Part shown: in pieces, positions 5,339 to 6,291 of the stretch
Position numbering within the stretch: position 1 is the first letter of the stretch
Layout of the letters: each line of letters begins with the position of its first letter
Assembly (NCBI GenBank): GCA_002732685.1
Contig: NVRS01000005.1
Coordinates: 7,526 to 13,816 of the forward strand
Reading direction: 5' to 3'
Origin: Robiginitomaculum sp.
GTDB lineage: Bacteria; Pseudomonadota; Alphaproteobacteria; Caulobacterales; Maricaulaceae
Length of the DNA stretch: 6,291 nt
Translations under genes and position numbers: made by a program
Notes under the pieces: model-generated
Told to the model about the DNA's origin: nothing
The model's database searches: none
What the model saw: the letters and a program-made list of their open reading frames with translations, nothing else

Positions 5339-6291
5339 ATGAATACCGTTATGTTACAAACCATTGTCGATGCACTGCCACAACCCGCTCTAGTCTTGGA
5401 CTTTGATTATAAAATTCAAAGTGCAAATTTAGCGGCGGTAAGTCTATTTGAAACCACACTTACGGGTATGGATTTTGTACGAATTGTGCGCCAACCCACT
5501 GCAATTAAATGTTTGAATATGGCGGTAAAAACCAGGAAATTAAAAACCTGTGATCTAATATTACATTTACAGACGCCGCGTACCTATAAAGCCAGTGCTG
5601 CATCTTTGGTTGCCACGGGGGAAGATTGCATTTTGTTTACGCTCCTTGATATTTCAGCTACAATTGATGCGGAGAAATCGCGCTCTACCTTTGTTGCCAA
5701 TGTGAGCCACGAACTCCGTTCACCCTTGACATCCCTGATGGGCATTGTGGAAACTCTGCAAGGGCCGGCGCATGATGATGTTGCCGCTCGCGATAATTTT
5801 CTCAGCCTTATGCAAGGAGAAACTGAGCGCATGTCTAGATTGGTTGGCGATCTTCTTTCTTTGTCTAAACTCGAAGCCAAAGAACATTTACCGCCAGATG
5901 GACAGGTCGATATTCCTAAATTATTACGGCGAATTATGACCGTACTTTCTGAAAGTAAAGCCGAATATAAAAACCGTATTGTCTTGGACGTCCCTAAAAA
6001 TTTGCCCCTTATAACTGGCGATCCAGATGAGCTGACAGAAGTATTTCAAAATTTAATTGAAAATGCTTTGAAATATAGTGAACCCAAAACGAAGGTTGAT
6101 GTCTGTGTTACGCAAAGCCAAAATAAAATAACGATCACCATTAAAGATCAAGGCGAAGGTATCGCACCCGAACACTTGCCGCGCCTGACGGAACGTTTTT
6201 ACCGTGTCGACAAGGGCCGCTCTCGCGAGACAGGCGGTACAGGGCTCGGTCTTGCCATTACCAAACATATTCTCAACCGTCACCGAGGCAG
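5339..6291 (+). CDS. phoR: PhoR-like sensor histidine kinase, 3' end beyond window
   Basis: 317 complete codons are present before the window ends. The protein is a two-component sensor kinase that autophosphorylates on histidine and passes the phosphate to a response regulator. Residues 5-105 are a PAS domain (TIVDALPQPALVLDFDYKIQSAN). The HisKA H-box is FVANVSHELRSPLTS with H124 (5708-5710). The ATPase domain carries the N box NLIENALKYS (238-247), the G1 box DQGEGIAP (270-277), FYRVDKGRSRETGG (287-300) and GTGLGLA (300-306). The FYRVDKGRSRETGGTGLGLAI run followed by KHILNRHRG is typical of PhoR, the phosphate-starvation kinase paired with PhoB. An in-frame stop at 5312-5314 and the lack of another start codon fix ATG 5339; a GAAGA (5324-5328) serves as a modest Shine-Dalgarno. 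Unlike most PhoR proteins there are no N-terminal membrane segments. The pst or phoB genes that would confirm the assignment are not in view. Confidence 0.85.
   Translation, partial: MNTVMLQTIVDALPQPALVLDFDYKIQSANLAAVSLFETTLTGMDFVRIVRQPTAIKCLNMAVKTRKLKTCDLILHLQTPRTYKASAASLVATGEDCILFTLLDISATIDAEKSRSTFVANVSHELRSPLTSLMGIVETLQGPAHDDVAARDNFLSLMQGETERMSRLVGDLLSLSKLEAKEHLPPDGQVDIPKLLRRIMTVLSESKAEYKNRIVLDVPKNLPLITGDPDELTEVFQNLIENALKYSEPKTKVDVCVTQSQNKITITIKDQGEGIAPEHLPRLTERFYRVDKGRSRETGGTGLGLAITKHILNRHRG

Overview
The window looks like chromosomal DNA from a stalked or polar-growing alphaproteobacterium of the Caulobacterales/Maricaulales (Hyphomonadaceae-like) group with moderate-to-low GC. Two genes point there: a clear SpmX-type polarity protein (degenerate phage-lysozyme domain, long acidic disordered linker, two C-terminal membrane segments) and a DUF1489 protein, a family essentially confined to Alphaproteobacteria. 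No tRNA, rRNA, CRISPR array, insertion sequence or phage module was seen. The lysozyme homology belongs to a domesticated cell-polarity gene, not to a prophage.

Layout. Left block (plus strand): a possible 3' end of an unidentified gene (2-136), a fumarylacetoacetate hydrolase (FAH) family enzyme (123-1019) and an FkbM-type SAM-dependent methyltransferase (1044-1784). The last two are 24 bp apart and probably co-transcribed. Middle block (minus strand, read right to left): mgtE (5143-3746), spmX (3665-2280) and the DUF1489 gene (2219-1785). The FkbM and DUF1489 stop codons abut tail to tail with no base between them. Right block (plus strand): a PhoR-like sensor histidine kinase starts at 5339 and runs off the window. 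It is divergent from mgtE across a 195-bp intergenic region.

How the genes may work together. FAH and FkbM form a small plus-strand unit of unrelated enzyme types. mgtE (Mg2+ channel) precedes spmX, but spmX appears to have its own promoter: the 80-bp gap holds a well-spaced sigma-54 (-24/-12) element on the spmX strand. This fits the Caulobacter model, where spmX is switched on by the sigma-54 activator TacA and its product recruits and activates the kinase DivJ at the stalked pole. The DUF1489 gene follows spmX and its ribosome-binding site lies in the arm of a potential hairpin. The terminal kinase resembles PhoR of the phosphate regulon but starts directly at its PAS domain, without the usual N-terminal membrane segments.

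Main points of interest: SpmX has lost two of the three GH24 catalytic positions (E19 kept, L28 and V34 at the Asp and Thr positions); its 214-residue linker has no lysine and only two arginines and contains two in-frame tandem repeats; the sigma-54 promoter candidate; the RBS-masking hairpin; and the membrane-segment-free PhoR.
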